DNA of 56,082 bases from Kitasatospora sp. SUK 42 (lineage in GTDB: Bacteria; Actinomycetota; Actinomycetes; Streptomycetales; Streptomycetaceae): contig NZ_LFMD02000002.1 of NCBI RefSeq assembly GCF_015776785.2, positions 1,623,575-1,679,656 of the forward strand. The letters run 5' to 3'. Each line of letters begins with the position of its first letter. Position 1 is the stretch's first letter. Positions 1 through 8,349 of this stretch are shown here, one piece after another. The translations under genes and the position numbers were made by a program. A model generated the notes under the pieces. The model was given only the letters and a program-made list of their open reading frames with translations, did not search any database and was not told the DNA's origin.

Positions 1-108
1 CGTCCTCGCTAGTGTTATTTCAAAAGGAATCTCCAACCCCAGAAGAATCTGAGGCCGGGGATGTCAACATATCTGGCGTTGACTTTTGGCACGCTGTTGA
101 GTTCTCAA
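1..108 (-). other. rRNA operon leader (partial), pre-16S region
   Basis: Read on the minus strand this stretch matches the leader that precedes 16S rRNA in Streptomyces. It contains the CTTGAGAACTCAACAGCG element, then GTGCCAAAAGTCAACG, a GGAGATTCC block and an AGCGAGGACG block close to the window edge. The 16S gene itself should begin roughly 100 nt to the left of position 1, so it is not in this window. The match rests on my memory of Streptomyces rrn leaders, not on an alignment. The predicted ORFs here and up to 375 are not genes. Confidence 0.8.
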
Positions 109-400
109 GGAACGGACGCTTCCTTCGAGCCGCCTTCCAGCGGGCCCTCCGGGCGCTTCGTTCTTTCGTGTTTCCAGCTTATCAGATGTTTTCCGCTCCG
201 TTTCCGGGGCTTCGTCATCCAACTCGCCGGTGTCTTCCGGGGCTTGACGCCCTGTCCGACGTTTCAAACTCTAGCCGATCACCGCTCCGAAAAGCGAATC
301 CGACCGCAATCCGATAAAACGCGCACGCCAAATAGACACCGAGCCGCAACGCGAAAAGCGAAACGACCGGCATGAACCGGAAGTGGTGATTCAGAGGATT
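109..400 (-). promoter_or_regulatory. rRNA operon promoter region (tandem promoters)
   Basis: This gene-free stretch lies directly upstream of the rRNA leader on the minus strand, and Streptomyces rrn operons carry several tandem promoters in this position. Two TANNNT -10 candidates are visible on the minus strand: TAAGCT at 176-181 and TAGAGT at 268-273. Both sit in a similar context, a GAT-type motif before the hexamer and GGAAAC or GAAACG after it, which resembles the known rrn p4 promoter. The -35 boxes are weak. Its A+T content is higher than that of the neighbouring genes. Confidence 0.6.
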
Positions 401-465
401 GGCTACCCCGGGGCCGTCCGCGCAGATGCGTGTCCGGTGCTCCCTGCCAGGCAGCTCGAAGAACA

Positions 466-1863
466 CTAGACCTCTGGGGTGGCCGAGTCAAGCGCCGCCC
501 GCACCGTCGCCGCACCTTCCTCTGCCGGCAGCTGGAAGGCCAGGACCGCGACGTCGTCGTCGTGCTCCGAGGTCACTCCCATCGCCCGGAGCAGCCGGGC
601 GCAGATCACCTCGGGGGCCCCGATGGCGCCGGTCAGGGTGCGGGCCAGGAGGTCGAGGCCCTGGTCGATGTCCTCGTCGCGGCGTTCGACCAGGCCGTCC
701 GTATAGAGAACACCGGTCGTACCGGGGAGCAGGCGCAGGGTGTGGGAGACGTGCAGGCCGTCGCCGGTGCCGAGCGGGGGTCCGTTCTGTTCCTCGCTGC
801 GCAGGATGGTGCCGTCGGGGCAGCGGAGCAGCATGGGGAGGTGGCCGGCCGAGGCGTAGGAGAGGGTGCGGCGCCGCGGGTCCCAGACGGCGTAGGTGCA
901 GGTGGCGATCTGGTTGGCGTCGATCTCCATGGCGAGGCCGTCGAGCAGGCGCATCACCTCGTGCGGGGGCAGGTCGAGGCGGGCGTAGGCGCGCACGGCG
1001 GTGCGCAGCTGGCCCATCACTGCGGCGGCGCGCAGGCCGCGGCCCATGACGTCGCCGATGACGAGGGCGGTGCGTCCGCCGTCGATGGCGATCACGTCGT
1101 ACCAGTCGCCGCCGACGGCGGCCTCCGCACCGCCCGGCTGATAGGTGGCGGCGACCCGCAGGTCCGCCGGCTGGTCGAGCTTCTGCGGGAGGAGGCTGCG
1201 CTGGAGGGTGACGGCGGCCTCGCGCTGGCGGCGTTCGGCTTCGCGCAGGCGGGCGGCGGCGAGGACCTGGTCGGTGACCTCGGCGGCGAAGATCAGGACT
1301 CCGGCGGGCGGGCCCTCGACGGGGGTGTCGCGGGTGTCGCAGGTGTCGCCGTTGCCGAGCGGGACGCAGGAGACGTTGTAGTAGCGGTTGCCGGTGAGGC
1401 CGAGGATGCAGCGGGCCTTGACGCTGCGGGGGCGGCCGCCGCGGATGACCTGGTCCATCAGGGGTAGGACGCCCATGGTGCCGAGTTCGGGGAGGGCCTC
1501 GCCGGCGGGCAGGCCGGTGGGGCGGTCGCCGAAGAGTTCGCGGTAGGCGCGGTTGGCGTAGCCGAGCTGGTGGAGCGGTCCGTAGGTGACGGCGACCGGG
1601 GCGGGGATGCGGTTGAGGACCTCGCGCAGGTGCTGGGGCTTGTGCGGGTCGAGGAGTTCGGCGGCGGTGGCGAGGCTGGTGGGGTCGCGGGGGCTGGGCA
1701 CGACGACGCCCTCGGGGGCGGGCGCTCCCTCGTCGGTGCCGGCCCCGTTGGGCGGGGCGGCACGCCAGGGGACTCCGGTGAGCCGGGCGCTCCAGCGCAT
1801 GAGGTTCAAACGACGGCCGCTTCCTCGTTTTCCAGGCATAACATCACTTTTTGTGTGCGCCAC
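466..1863 (-). CDS. PAS-domain PP2C/SpoIIE-type serine phosphatase
   Basis: The 465-residue product has a PAS-like sensor region at about residues 60-170 (RIPAPVAVTYGPLHQLGYAN) followed by a SpoIIE-type PP2C phosphatase domain. The metal-binding motifs are intact: GGDWYDVI, GDVMGRG, LYTDGLVE and DDDVAVL. Such proteins usually dephosphorylate anti-sigma-factor antagonists in stress-signalling pathways; the target cannot be read from this locus. No membrane segment is seen, so it is probably cytoplasmic. GTG at 1863 is the longest start, and ATG at 1839 is a plausible alternative because no clear ribosome binding site favours either. It is divergent from nothing nearby and lies next to the rRNA promoter region. 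Confidence 0.88.
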   Translation of the reverse strand: MAHTKSDVMPGKRGSGRRLNLMRWSARLTGVPWRAAPPNGAGTDEGAPAPEGVVVPSPRDPTSLATAAELLDPHKPQHLREVLNRIPAPVAVTYGPLHQLGYANRAYRELFGDRPTGLPAGEALPELGTMGVLPLMDQVIRGGRPRSVKARCILGLTGNRYYNVSCVPLGNGDTCDTRDTPVEGPPAGVLIFAAEVTDQVLAAARLREAERRQREAAVTLQRSLLPQKLDQPADLRVAATYQPGGAEAAVGGDWYDVIAIDGGRTALVIGDVMGRGLRAAAVMGQLRTAVRAYARLDLPPHEVMRLLDGLAMEIDANQIATCTYAVWDPRRRTLSYASAGHLPMLLRCPDGTILRSEEQNGPPLGTGDGLHVSHTLRLLPGTTGVLYTDGLVERRDEDIDQGLDLLARTLTGAIGAPEVICARLLRAMGVTSEHDDDVAVLAFQLPAEEGAATVRAALDSATPEV

Positions 1864-1991
1864 AGCACACGGGGTAATGACCAGTTCGGGCTGATCCTGT
1901 CAGGCGGAGGGCCGGTTCCGGAAGTCGCGCGCCCGGCGTGGCCGTCGGGTCGTTCATCGGACCGCCCGCCGCAGCGCGGGCGCCGGGGAAC

Positions 1992-3377
1992 TCACCGCGG
2001 GGCTTCCGGCCCGGCGCCGGGCGGCCGGCCGGACCCTGGGTCGAAACCGTCCTCGAAGGTCGTACGCGGGTGCTCCATCGCCCCCAGCGAGACCGTCTCC
2101 CGGGAGAAGACCCCGCCGAACACCCAGTCCATCAGCACCCGCACCCGGCGCTCCGCGCTCGGCAGCCGCCACAGGTGCCGGGCCCGGTGCAGCCACCAGG
2201 CCCGCCGTCCGGTGAGCCGGCCGCCGCGCCGGGTGTGGGCGACGGCCCGGCGCAGGCCCAGCGAGGTCGAACAGGCGGCGGGGCCCGGCCGGTACCCGAC
2301 GAGGCCGGGCGCGTGCGGTCCGCCGTCCAGGGCCACCGCGATGTTGCGGGCGAGCAGTTCGGCCTGGGCGAAGGCGTGCTGGGCGTTGGGCGCGCAGGGG
2401 GCGCCGTCCGCGTCGGGGTCGGGCACCGCGGCGCAGTCGCCGGCCGCCCAGACGCCGGGCAGCGCGCGTCCGTCCGGGCCGACGGCCTGCAGGGTGGCCA
2501 GACAGCGGACCCGGCCGAGGGTGTCCAGCGGCAGATCGCTCTCGCGCAGCAGCGGGGAGGGCCGCACGCCCGCCGTCCAGACCAGGGTGCGGGCCTCGAA
2601 GCGGCTGCCGTCGGAGAGCGCGACGACCCCGCCGAGGGCGGACTCCAGGGTGGTGCCCAGCCGGATGTCGACGCCGCGCTCGCGCAGCTGGCCGAGGGCG
2701 TGCTCGGCGAGGTCGGACGCCTCGCCGGGCAGGATCCGGTCGGTCGCCTCGGCCAGCACCCAGCGCAGGTCCTCGGCCCGGACGTTGTGATAGGTCCGTA
2801 CGGCGGTGCGGGCCATGTCCTCCAGCTCGGCGAGCGCGCCGACGCCCGCGTAGCCGGCGCCGACGAAGACGAAGGTGAGCGCGGCGTGGCGCAGGGCGGG
2901 ATCACGGGTGGCGGAGGCGAGGTCGAGCTGTTCCAGCACGTGGTTGCGCAGGTTCACCGCCTCACCGACGGTGGAGAAGCGGAGCCCGTGTTCGGCGAGG
3001 CCGGGCACGGGGGCCGTCCGGGAGACCGAGCCGGGGGCCACCACCAGGATGTCGTAGGGGAGTTCGACCGGTACGGGGGGTTCGCCGGGGCTCGCGACGT
3101 CGGCCAGGACACGGCGGGCGAAGTGCTCGATCCGGGTGATCCGGGCGGTGACCACCCGGCAGTCCGGCAGGATCCGGCGCAGCGGGACGACCACGTGTCT
3201 CGGGTCGATCGAGCCGGCCGCGACCTCGGCCAGCAGCGGGTGGTAGGTGAAGTAGGCCTGGGGCTCGACGACGGTGATCTCCACCTCGCCTCGGCGCAGC
3301 CGTTCGCGCAGGCCGCGCTGGAGGTGGAGCGCGGTGGCCATCCCGGCGCAGCCGCCGCCGGCGATCAGGATCCTGAT
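1992..3377 (-). CDS. ndh: Type II NADH dehydrogenase-like FAD oxidoreductase, apparent ATC start
   Basis: The 461-residue product is an FAD/NAD(P)-dependent oxidoreductase of the NDH-2 family, which passes electrons from NADH to quinone at the membrane face without pumping protons. The FAD dinucleotide-binding motif ILIAGGGCAGMATALHL is at the very N-terminus, a second Rossmann motif VFVGAGYAGVGALAELED is near residue 165, and GVWAAGDCAAVPD, the second FAD motif, is near residue 300. The first canonical start (ATG 3341) would cut off the FAD motif. A strong AGGAGG lies 6 nt before an in-frame ATC at 3377, so ATC is taken as the start here. An assembly error (ATG misread as ATC) is the main alternative. 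Confidence 0.85.
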   Translation of the reverse strand: MRILIAGGGCAGMATALHLQRGLRERLRRGEVEITVVEPQAYFTYHPLLAEVAAGSIDPRHVVVPLRRILPDCRVVTARITRIEHFARRVLADVASPGEPPVPVELPYDILVVAPGSVSRTAPVPGLAEHGLRFSTVGEAVNLRNHVLEQLDLASATRDPALRHAALTFVFVGAGYAGVGALAELEDMARTAVRTYHNVRAEDLRWVLAEATDRILPGEASDLAEHALGQLRERGVDIRLGTTLESALGGVVALSDGSRFEARTLVWTAGVRPSPLLRESDLPLDTLGRVRCLATLQAVGPDGRALPGVWAAGDCAAVPDPDADGAPCAPNAQHAFAQAELLARNIAVALDGGPHAPGLVGYRPGPAACSTSLGLRRAVAHTRRGGRLTGRRAWWLHRARHLWRLPSAERRVRVLMDWVFGGVFSRETVSLGAMEHPRTTFEDGFDPGSGRPPGAGPEAPR

Positions 3378-3578
3378 GGTGCACCTCCTGCCGATGTGGC
3401 GTCTCGTCCCGGCCCCGCGGCCGGGGGTGTCCCCCCATCACGCCCCCTATGAAGGACCGCCGGAGGTGGTCTTGTCCACAGTCCGTACGGGGCTGGTTGC
3501 CACGGAAGTGACCATGGTGGTCAGTTGTGCTTGCCGGGCGACTTTCTGACGCACTTTCGGCCGCGAAGAGGCGTGAAC

Positions 3579-3584
3579 TATGGT
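3579..3584 (+). promoter_or_regulatory. -10 box TATGGT in the ndh-TetR intergenic region
   Basis: TATGGT has a weak TTTCGG -35-like hexamer 18 nt upstream at 3555-3560. Transcription would begin near 3591, ahead of the short ORF at 3613-3711 and the TetR gene at 3915. The remainder of 3378-3914 shows no other gene that I can support. Confidence 0.4.
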
Positions 3585-3612
3585 CGGATTGTGTACCGGA
3601 GCGGCCACCGCC

Positions 3613-3711
3613 ATGACAATCGGCGGCGACGCACCGTGGAGCGGCCATTACGGCCAGTTCCAGCGTTGGCGTGAGAACCCGACTGGGGGACAGTCATCCG
3701 GGGAAGGGTAG
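3613..3711 (+). CDS. Possible 32-aa short ORF upstream of TetR gene
   Basis: ATG at 3613 opens a 32-residue frame (MTIGGDAPWSGHYGQFQRWR...) that ends with TAG at 3709. A GGAG lies about 10 nt upstream and the TATGGT promoter lies 29 nt upstream. The composition (G, W, Y, Q, R; no long Ala/Arg run) looks unlike a random high-GC frame. No function can be given. It may be a leader peptide for the TetR gene 200 nt downstream or an independent small protein. Overlapping in another frame, GTG 3591 to TGA 3674 gives an Arg-rich 27-mer that looks less protein-like. Confidence 0.35.
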   Translation: MTIGGDAPWSGHYGQFQRWRENPTGGQSSGEG

Positions 3712-3914
3712 TTCCCGGACAGGGCCCCGGACGGTGCCGACGCGCCGAGCCGGACGTGAAGGCGGCCCGGCGGCACGACCGTGGTCACCGAAATCGGACG
3801 GGCGGCACGAGCAATGGGTCATCAGGTCATTTCTGACGGGCTGAGCTGCACCGGGGGGTGCAGGGGCGGGCGACGACAGGGTCCGGATTCGGACGCCTGC
3901 GGGGGAGAGTTGGG

Positions 3915-4790
3915 ATGATGGAGCAGGAGCAGGTGTTGGGTCGGGCGGGCGCACCGCACGCCGGACAGGGCATGGTGCCGGAGCAGCGCGGCCCGGCGGA
4001 CCTGCCGAGGCAGGACGGGGTGTCGTACTCGGCCGTCCCGTACCGGACGGAGCCGTCACCGGCCGCCGTGCCGGTGCCCGGGGCCCGGCTGCGGGTGGAC
4101 GCCCGGCGGAACCTGGAGAGCGTGCTGCGGGCCGCCCGGGAGGTGTTCGGCGAGTTCGGCTACGACGCGCCGATGGAGGAGGTCGCCCGCCGGGCCGGGG
4201 TCGGCGTCGGCACCGTGTACCGGCGCTTCCCGAGCAAGGAGGTGCTGGTCCAGCGGATCGCCGCCGAGGAGGTGGCCTGGCTGACCGCGCAGGCCCGGGA
4301 GTCGCTGTACGGCGGCGACGGTGCGTGGGAGGCGCTGGCCGGGTACCTGGCCCGGGCCGTGAGCACGGGCGCCGGGCGGCTGCTGCCGCCGGAGGCGTTC
4401 CGGTACGCGGAGGAGCTGGGCCGGGTGCCGGAGCAGCGGGCGCCGGAACCGCCGGCGGCCGTCCGCTTCGACCTGCGCGGCGAGGAGGCGCGGTCCGGGG
4501 CCCCGGTCGAACCCTCGGCGGCCGACGCCGACCCCAGACTGCTGTTGCAGTTGCTGGCCGCGCTGGTGGCGCGGGCCGGTGCGGCGGGCGAACTGCGGCC
4601 GGGCGTCACGGTGTCGGACGTGGTGCTGGTGCTGACCGCCTCGGTGCCGGTGCACGCGGCCCGGCCGGCGGTCTCGGTACCGGCCGTGGCCGGCTTCGCG
4701 GCCGTTGCTCCGCAGACGGACGGTCAATCGCTTTCCGGGCCGTCGGACCGGCTGTTGCAGATCCTGCTGGACGGCCTGCGGGCGCGCTGA
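3915..4790 (+). CDS. TetR/AcrR family transcriptional regulator
   Basis: The 291-residue product has a long unstructured N-terminal arm of about 60 residues, then a TetR helix-turn-helix: NLESVLRAAREVFGEFGYDA, followed by MEEVARRAGVGVGTVYRRFP, at about residues 66-105. The C-terminal ligand or dimerisation region is divergent, so the effector cannot be named. The start is ATG 3915 (followed by ATG 3918), because GGGGGAGAG lies 6 nt upstream; an upstream in-frame ATG at 3858 lacks a binding site. Its nearest neighbours are ndh (divergent) and the sigma factor gene (same strand, 360 nt downstream), either of which could be a target. Confidence 0.85.
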   Translation: MMEQEQVLGRAGAPHAGQGMVPEQRGPADLPRQDGVSYSAVPYRTEPSPAAVPVPGARLRVDARRNLESVLRAAREVFGEFGYDAPMEEVARRAGVGVGTVYRRFPSKEVLVQRIAAEEVAWLTAQARESLYGGDGAWEALAGYLARAVSTGAGRLLPPEAFRYAEELGRVPEQRAPEPPAAVRFDLRGEEARSGAPVEPSAADADPRLLLQLLAALVARAGAAGELRPGVTVSDVVLVLTASVPVHAARPAVSVPAVAGFAAVAPQTDGQSLSGPSDRLLQILLDGLRAR

Positions 4791-5018
4791 CGCACCGTTC
4801 GGAGCGTGGTCGGATCGCCGGGCGACACGGCCGACGCGCCGTCCGGGCAAGGGAGTTGAACAGGAGACCGGCGCGCGGGCACGGCGCGCGCGCCGGGTAC
4901 GGGCGACGCACGGCCCATCGCCGCACGCTGGGCGAACACATCCGCGACGGCCCCTCGGAAGAGTGGGTACCGGCCGGTCCGGCTACCGCCCGTCCCTGCG
5001 CTATGCCATCCTTTGCCC

Positions 5019-5153
5019 GTGGTTGGAGCCAATGTCCCGATGCGCGCCCTTCGCGCGCCGTCGGCGCCGTACGTCGGGAAACCGTGCGCCTACGCACTCC
5101 CGCGCACCCTTCCACACTGCGGGGGCTGTCGTGGAATCTGGGGTCCGTTGTGA
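5019..5153 (+). CDS. Possible 44-aa upstream ORF coupled to the sigma factor gene
   Basis: GTG at 5019 opens a frame of 44 codons (MVGANVPMRALRAPSAPYVG..., ending HCGGCRGIWGPL). Its TGA at 5151-5153 overlaps the GTG start of the sigma gene in a GTGA junction. The sigma start has no good ribosome binding site of its own, which fits translational coupling. A TATGCC/CATCCT -10-like region lies just upstream at 5002-5012, so the ORF may be leaderless. The rest of 4791-5018 holds nothing I recognise. The C-terminal CGGC could bind metal or form a disulfide. The function is unknown; conservation in relatives would decide whether it is real. Confidence 0.4.
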   Translation: MVGANVPMRALRAPSAPYVGKPCAYALPRTLPHCGGCRGIWGPL

Positions 5154-7423
5154 GCGCCGAAGAACAGAACGACTACGGGTACGGCCTCGACTTCGGAGGC
5201 CTCTCCGGTAGCACGGCCGAAGGGTCCGCCGCGGGCCCCGGCGGCAGCGGAGCCGCCCAAGTTCCGGGCGCCGCAGCCGGTTCGAGCGCCGGCCACGTCC
5301 CCGACCAGGCCGGCATGCCCAGCCGCGAGTCGCTGTCCGCCTCCGCCGCCGCGCTGCCGCCGAACCGGGTGCCCGGACAGGCCCCGGCCGGCCGGGGCGG
5401 GGTCGCCCCCGAGGCGTTCGTCGGCGCCGGCCGCCCCGCCCGACCGACCGTGCCCGCCCCCGCCGACCCGGTGGACGGCGAGCGCCCGGCCTCCGACGCC
5501 GAACTGACCGCCCGGGTCCGGGCCGGCGACGACACCGCGTACGAGGAGATCTACCGCCGGCACGTCGACTCGGTGCGCCGCTACGCGCGCACCTGCTGCC
5601 GGGACAGCTTCACCGCCGAGGACCTCGCCGGCGAGGTCTTCGCCCGCACCCTGCAGGCCCTCAGGGCGGGCAAGGGGCCGGAGTTCGCCGTCCGCGCCTA
5701 CCTGCTGACCGCCGTGCGCAACGTCGCCGCCGCCTGGACCCGCAGCGAGCGGCGCGAGCAACTCGTCGACGACTTCAGCGTGTTCGCGCAGGGCTCGGCC
5801 GCCGTGGTCGACCTCGACCTGGCCGACCCGGGCGCCGACGCCTGGGCGATGGCCATGGCCGACCAGCGCATGGTCATGCAGGCCTACGCCGAACTGCCCG
5901 AGGACGACCGGGTGGTGCTCTGGCACACCGAGGTCGAGCGGGAGTCGCCGAAGACCGTCGCGGTGATGCTCGGCAAGACCGCCAACGCCACCGCCGTCCA
6001 GGCCCACCGGGCCCGCGACCGGCTGGCAGCCGGGTTCCTGCAGGCGCACGTCTCCGGCAGCCAGGACAGCACCTGCGAGGCGTACGCCAACCGGCTCGGG
6101 GCGTACGCGCGCGGCTCGCTGCGCAAGCGGGCCTCGGCGGAGGTCGGACGGCACCTCAAGGAGTGCGACCGCTGCACGGCGGCCTGCCTGGAGCTGACCG
6201 AGATCAACACCGGTCTGCGCGCGCTGCTGCCCGGCGGTGTGCTGGTGTGGGTCGGGGTCGGCGGGTTCAGCGCCGCCGCGGCCGCCGTGGGCGGTGCCGC
6301 CGCGGTCGGCGGTGCGGCCGCGGCGGGGACGGCGGCGGCTTCGGCCGGGTCCTCGGGGACCGCGGGTGCGGCTGGTGCAGCTGGTTCGGCAGGTGCGGCT
6401 TCCGGTGGTGGGAGCGGGGCCGGCGGCGCGGCCGGCGAGGGCCTGGGCACCGCCGCCAAGGCCGGGATCGCCGCCGCCGTGGCGGTGGCCGCGGCGGCCG
6501 CCGCCGCGTACGCGCTGACCGGCTCGCCCGAACCCAAGCCTCCGGTGGCCGCTCCCCCGGCCGGTGCCGCGTCGACCGCCCCCGTCTCGGCGGCACCCGC
6601 GCCCGCTCCGCCCGCCCCGGCCGCCTCGGCCGCCCAGGCCCCGGCTCAGGCCCCGGGTGACGCCGCCCCGGCCCCGGACCAGCCCTCGTCGAGCCCGAGC
6701 CCGAACCTCAGCCCGCAGCCGTCCGCGACGGCCCGGGGGCGCCAGGCCCCGGCGGCCACCCAGAAGCCGACGAGCGGGCCGCCGACTACGCGCAGCCCTG
6801 CGGTGCCCGGGCCTTCCGTCGGGCCGTCGGTCGACCCGACCCCGACGCCGCCGGTGTCGCAGGAGGTACCGGTCGTACCGACCCCGACCCTGCCGACGGT
6901 GCCGGACCCGACCGTCGCCCCGCCGACACCGCCCACGACGCCGCCCACTTCACCACCCACGACGCCCGCGACCACCGACTTCTGGGTCGACTCGCTGCCC
7001 GTGTTCAAGCCCGGCAACAACCGGGTGCCGCCACCCGAACCGAGCATCCGGCAGAAGGGCAGCGACAAGTTCTGGCAGCACGACGACGCGTGGATCGGCG
7101 GCGAGAACCACGCGCACGCCATCACCGTGCACGCGCCCGCGACCACGCTGATCGACCTCAACCGCAGCTGCACGTCCTTCGACGCGGTCGCCGGGGTCGA
7201 CGACGCCACGCTCACGCCCGGCGGGGTGGTCTTCTCCGTCCAGGGCGGCGACGGCAGCACCCTGTGGCACTCCCGCACGCTCACCGTCGGGGACGACGCG
7301 GTGCCGGTGCACGTGCCGCTGGCCGGGCAGAAGTCGATCCGGCTGGTCGTCACCCCGGTGAACGGGATCTGGTCGGCGCTGAACATCGCGGACTGGGCCG
7401 AGGCCCGCTTCAGGTGCTCCTGA
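5150..7423 (+). CDS. ECF sigma factor fused to zf-HC2/transmembrane anti-sigma-like region
   Basis: The 757-residue protein combines functions that are normally separate. Residues 1-115 are a disordered Ala/Gly/Pro arm. Sigma region 2 is at about 117-190 (ELTARVRAGDDTAYEEIYRR) and region 4 at about 240-300 (ELPEDDRVVLWHTEVERESP). A zf-HC2 anti-sigma zinc motif, HLKECDRCTAAC, is near 335-345. One transmembrane helix (AAKAGIAAAVAVAAAAAAAY) is at about 437-460. A long Pro/Thr stalk and a C-terminal probably extracytoplasmic domain (VDSLPVFKPGNNRVPPPEPS onward) follow. This resembles actinobacterial ECF groups with fused membrane anti-sigma parts. An envelope signal presumably controls a membrane-tethered sigma, perhaps by proteolysis. 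The start is GTG 5150. Confidence 0.85.
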   Translation: MSAEEQNDYGYGLDFGGLSGSTAEGSAAGPGGSGAAQVPGAAAGSSAGHVPDQAGMPSRESLSASAAALPPNRVPGQAPAGRGGVAPEAFVGAGRPARPTVPAPADPVDGERPASDAELTARVRAGDDTAYEEIYRRHVDSVRRYARTCCRDSFTAEDLAGEVFARTLQALRAGKGPEFAVRAYLLTAVRNVAAAWTRSERREQLVDDFSVFAQGSAAVVDLDLADPGADAWAMAMADQRMVMQAYAELPEDDRVVLWHTEVERESPKTVAVMLGKTANATAVQAHRARDRLAAGFLQAHVSGSQDSTCEAYANRLGAYARGSLRKRASAEVGRHLKECDRCTAACLELTEINTGLRALLPGGVLVWVGVGGFSAAAAAVGGAAAVGGAAAAGTAAASAGSSGTAGAAGAAGSAGAASGGGSGAGGAAGEGLGTAAKAGIAAAVAVAAAAAAAYALTGSPEPKPPVAAPPAGAASTAPVSAAPAPAPPAPAASAAQAPAQAPGDAAPAPDQPSSSPSPNLSPQPSATARGRQAPAATQKPTSGPPTTRSPAVPGPSVGPSVDPTPTPPVSQEVPVVPTPTLPTVPDPTVAPPTPPTTPPTSPPTTPATTDFWVDSLPVFKPGNNRVPPPEPSIRQKGSDKFWQHDDAWIGGENHAHAITVHAPATTLIDLNRSCTSFDAVAGVDDATLTPGGVVFSVQGGDGSTLWHSRTLTVGDDAVPVHVPLAGQKSIRLVVTPVNGIWSALNIADWAEARFRCS

Positions 7424-7463
7424 GAGTTCCTGGGACGGGCCCCGGGCGGATCGGCGCCGGGTC

Positions 7464-7481
7464 CGGCCCCTGACGGGGCCG
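7464..7481. terminator. Bidirectional hairpin between convergent genes
   Basis: CGGCCCC (7464-7470) pairs with GGGGCCG (7475-7481) around a TGAC loop, between the convergent sigma factor and FrnE-type genes. There is no U-tract, as is usual in streptomycetes. Confidence 0.55.
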
Positions 7482-7512
7482 TGGTCCGGCGGCCGGTGGT
7501 GCGGGAGCGGTG

Positions 7513-8217
7513 TCAGATGGCGCAGGAGCCGTCCGCGCAGGCCTCCCCGGCCGGGGCGACCGGCACCGGGGCCGGCCGGCGCTCGCCGATCTCGGCGGCG
7601 ACCTGCTCCAGCACCTTGCGGAAGGTCTCGGCCTCCTGGCCGCCCTGGACCGCCCACTTGCCCTCGAACACGAAGGTCGGCACGGCGGTGATGCCCAGCT
7701 CCCGGCCCTCGGCCAGCTGGGCGTGGACCTCGGCGGCGCCCTCGTCGCCCGCCAGGTAGGCCGTCACCCGCTCCCGGTCCAGACCCGCCGCCACGGCCAC
7801 GTCGGCCAGCGCGGCGCGGTCGCCGACGTCCACGCCGTCGGTGAAGTGCGCCTTCATCAGCGCCTCCTTGAGACGGCCCTGCACCTCGGCACCGTACTCG
7901 GACTCGGCGAGGTGCAGCAGGCGGTGGCCCAGGAAGGTGTTGGCGTGCAGGGCGGCGTCGAAGTCGTACGTGATGCCCTCGGCCAGGCCCAGCTCGGCCA
8001 CCCGCGCGTCCATCGCCACCGACTGCGGGCCGTAGCGCTCGGCCAGCCAGGCACGGTGCGGGCTCGCCGTCGCGGGGGCGTCCGGAACCAGCTGGTACGG
8101 GCGGTAGACGACCTCGACCCGTTCCTTGCCGGGGAACTCGGCCAGGGCCTGCTCGAAGCGGCGCTTGCCGATGTAGCACCACGGGCAGGCGATGTCGGAC
8201 CAGATCTCGACCTTCAT
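7513..8217 (-). CDS. DsbA family oxidoreductase (FrnE-like)
   Basis: The 234-residue product starts MKVEIWSDIACPWCYIGKRR. The CPWC active site sits right after the first beta strand, as in FrnE/DsbA-like thioredoxin-fold proteins related to 2-hydroxychromene-2-carboxylate isomerase. The family catalyses thiol-disulfide or glutathione-linked isomerisation, and no signal peptide is seen, so it acts in the cytoplasm. A cis-Pro region (ELGITAVPTFVFEGKWAVQG) is present near residue 170-185. A Cys-rich tail (ACADGSCAI) ends the protein. The start ATG 8217 follows a TGGAG site; longer in-frame starts to 8304 would add a non-homologous arm. Its length is normal for the family. Confidence 0.9.
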   Translation of the reverse strand: MKVEIWSDIACPWCYIGKRRFEQALAEFPGKERVEVVYRPYQLVPDAPATASPHRAWLAERYGPQSVAMDARVAELGLAEGITYDFDAALHANTFLGHRLLHLAESEYGAEVQGRLKEALMKAHFTDGVDVGDRAALADVAVAAGLDRERVTAYLAGDEGAAEVHAQLAEGRELGITAVPTFVFEGKWAVQGGQEAETFRKVLEQVAAEIGERRPAPVPVAPAGEACADGSCAI

Positions 8218-8349
8218 GCGGGAGAACTCCAGGGGCGTCGTGTCGTCGGTGTACCGGATAACCGGATAGGTGAACGATGAACCATCTCGGTACATTCCCG
8301 ACACCGCCCGACGCCGCCGGGCTCCGTCAACGGCCCCCTCGCGGCCCCC

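Noticed and set aside
12..375. Short ORFs on both strands at the left end
   Set aside because: The DNA matches an rRNA leader and promoter region, so the frames are chance.
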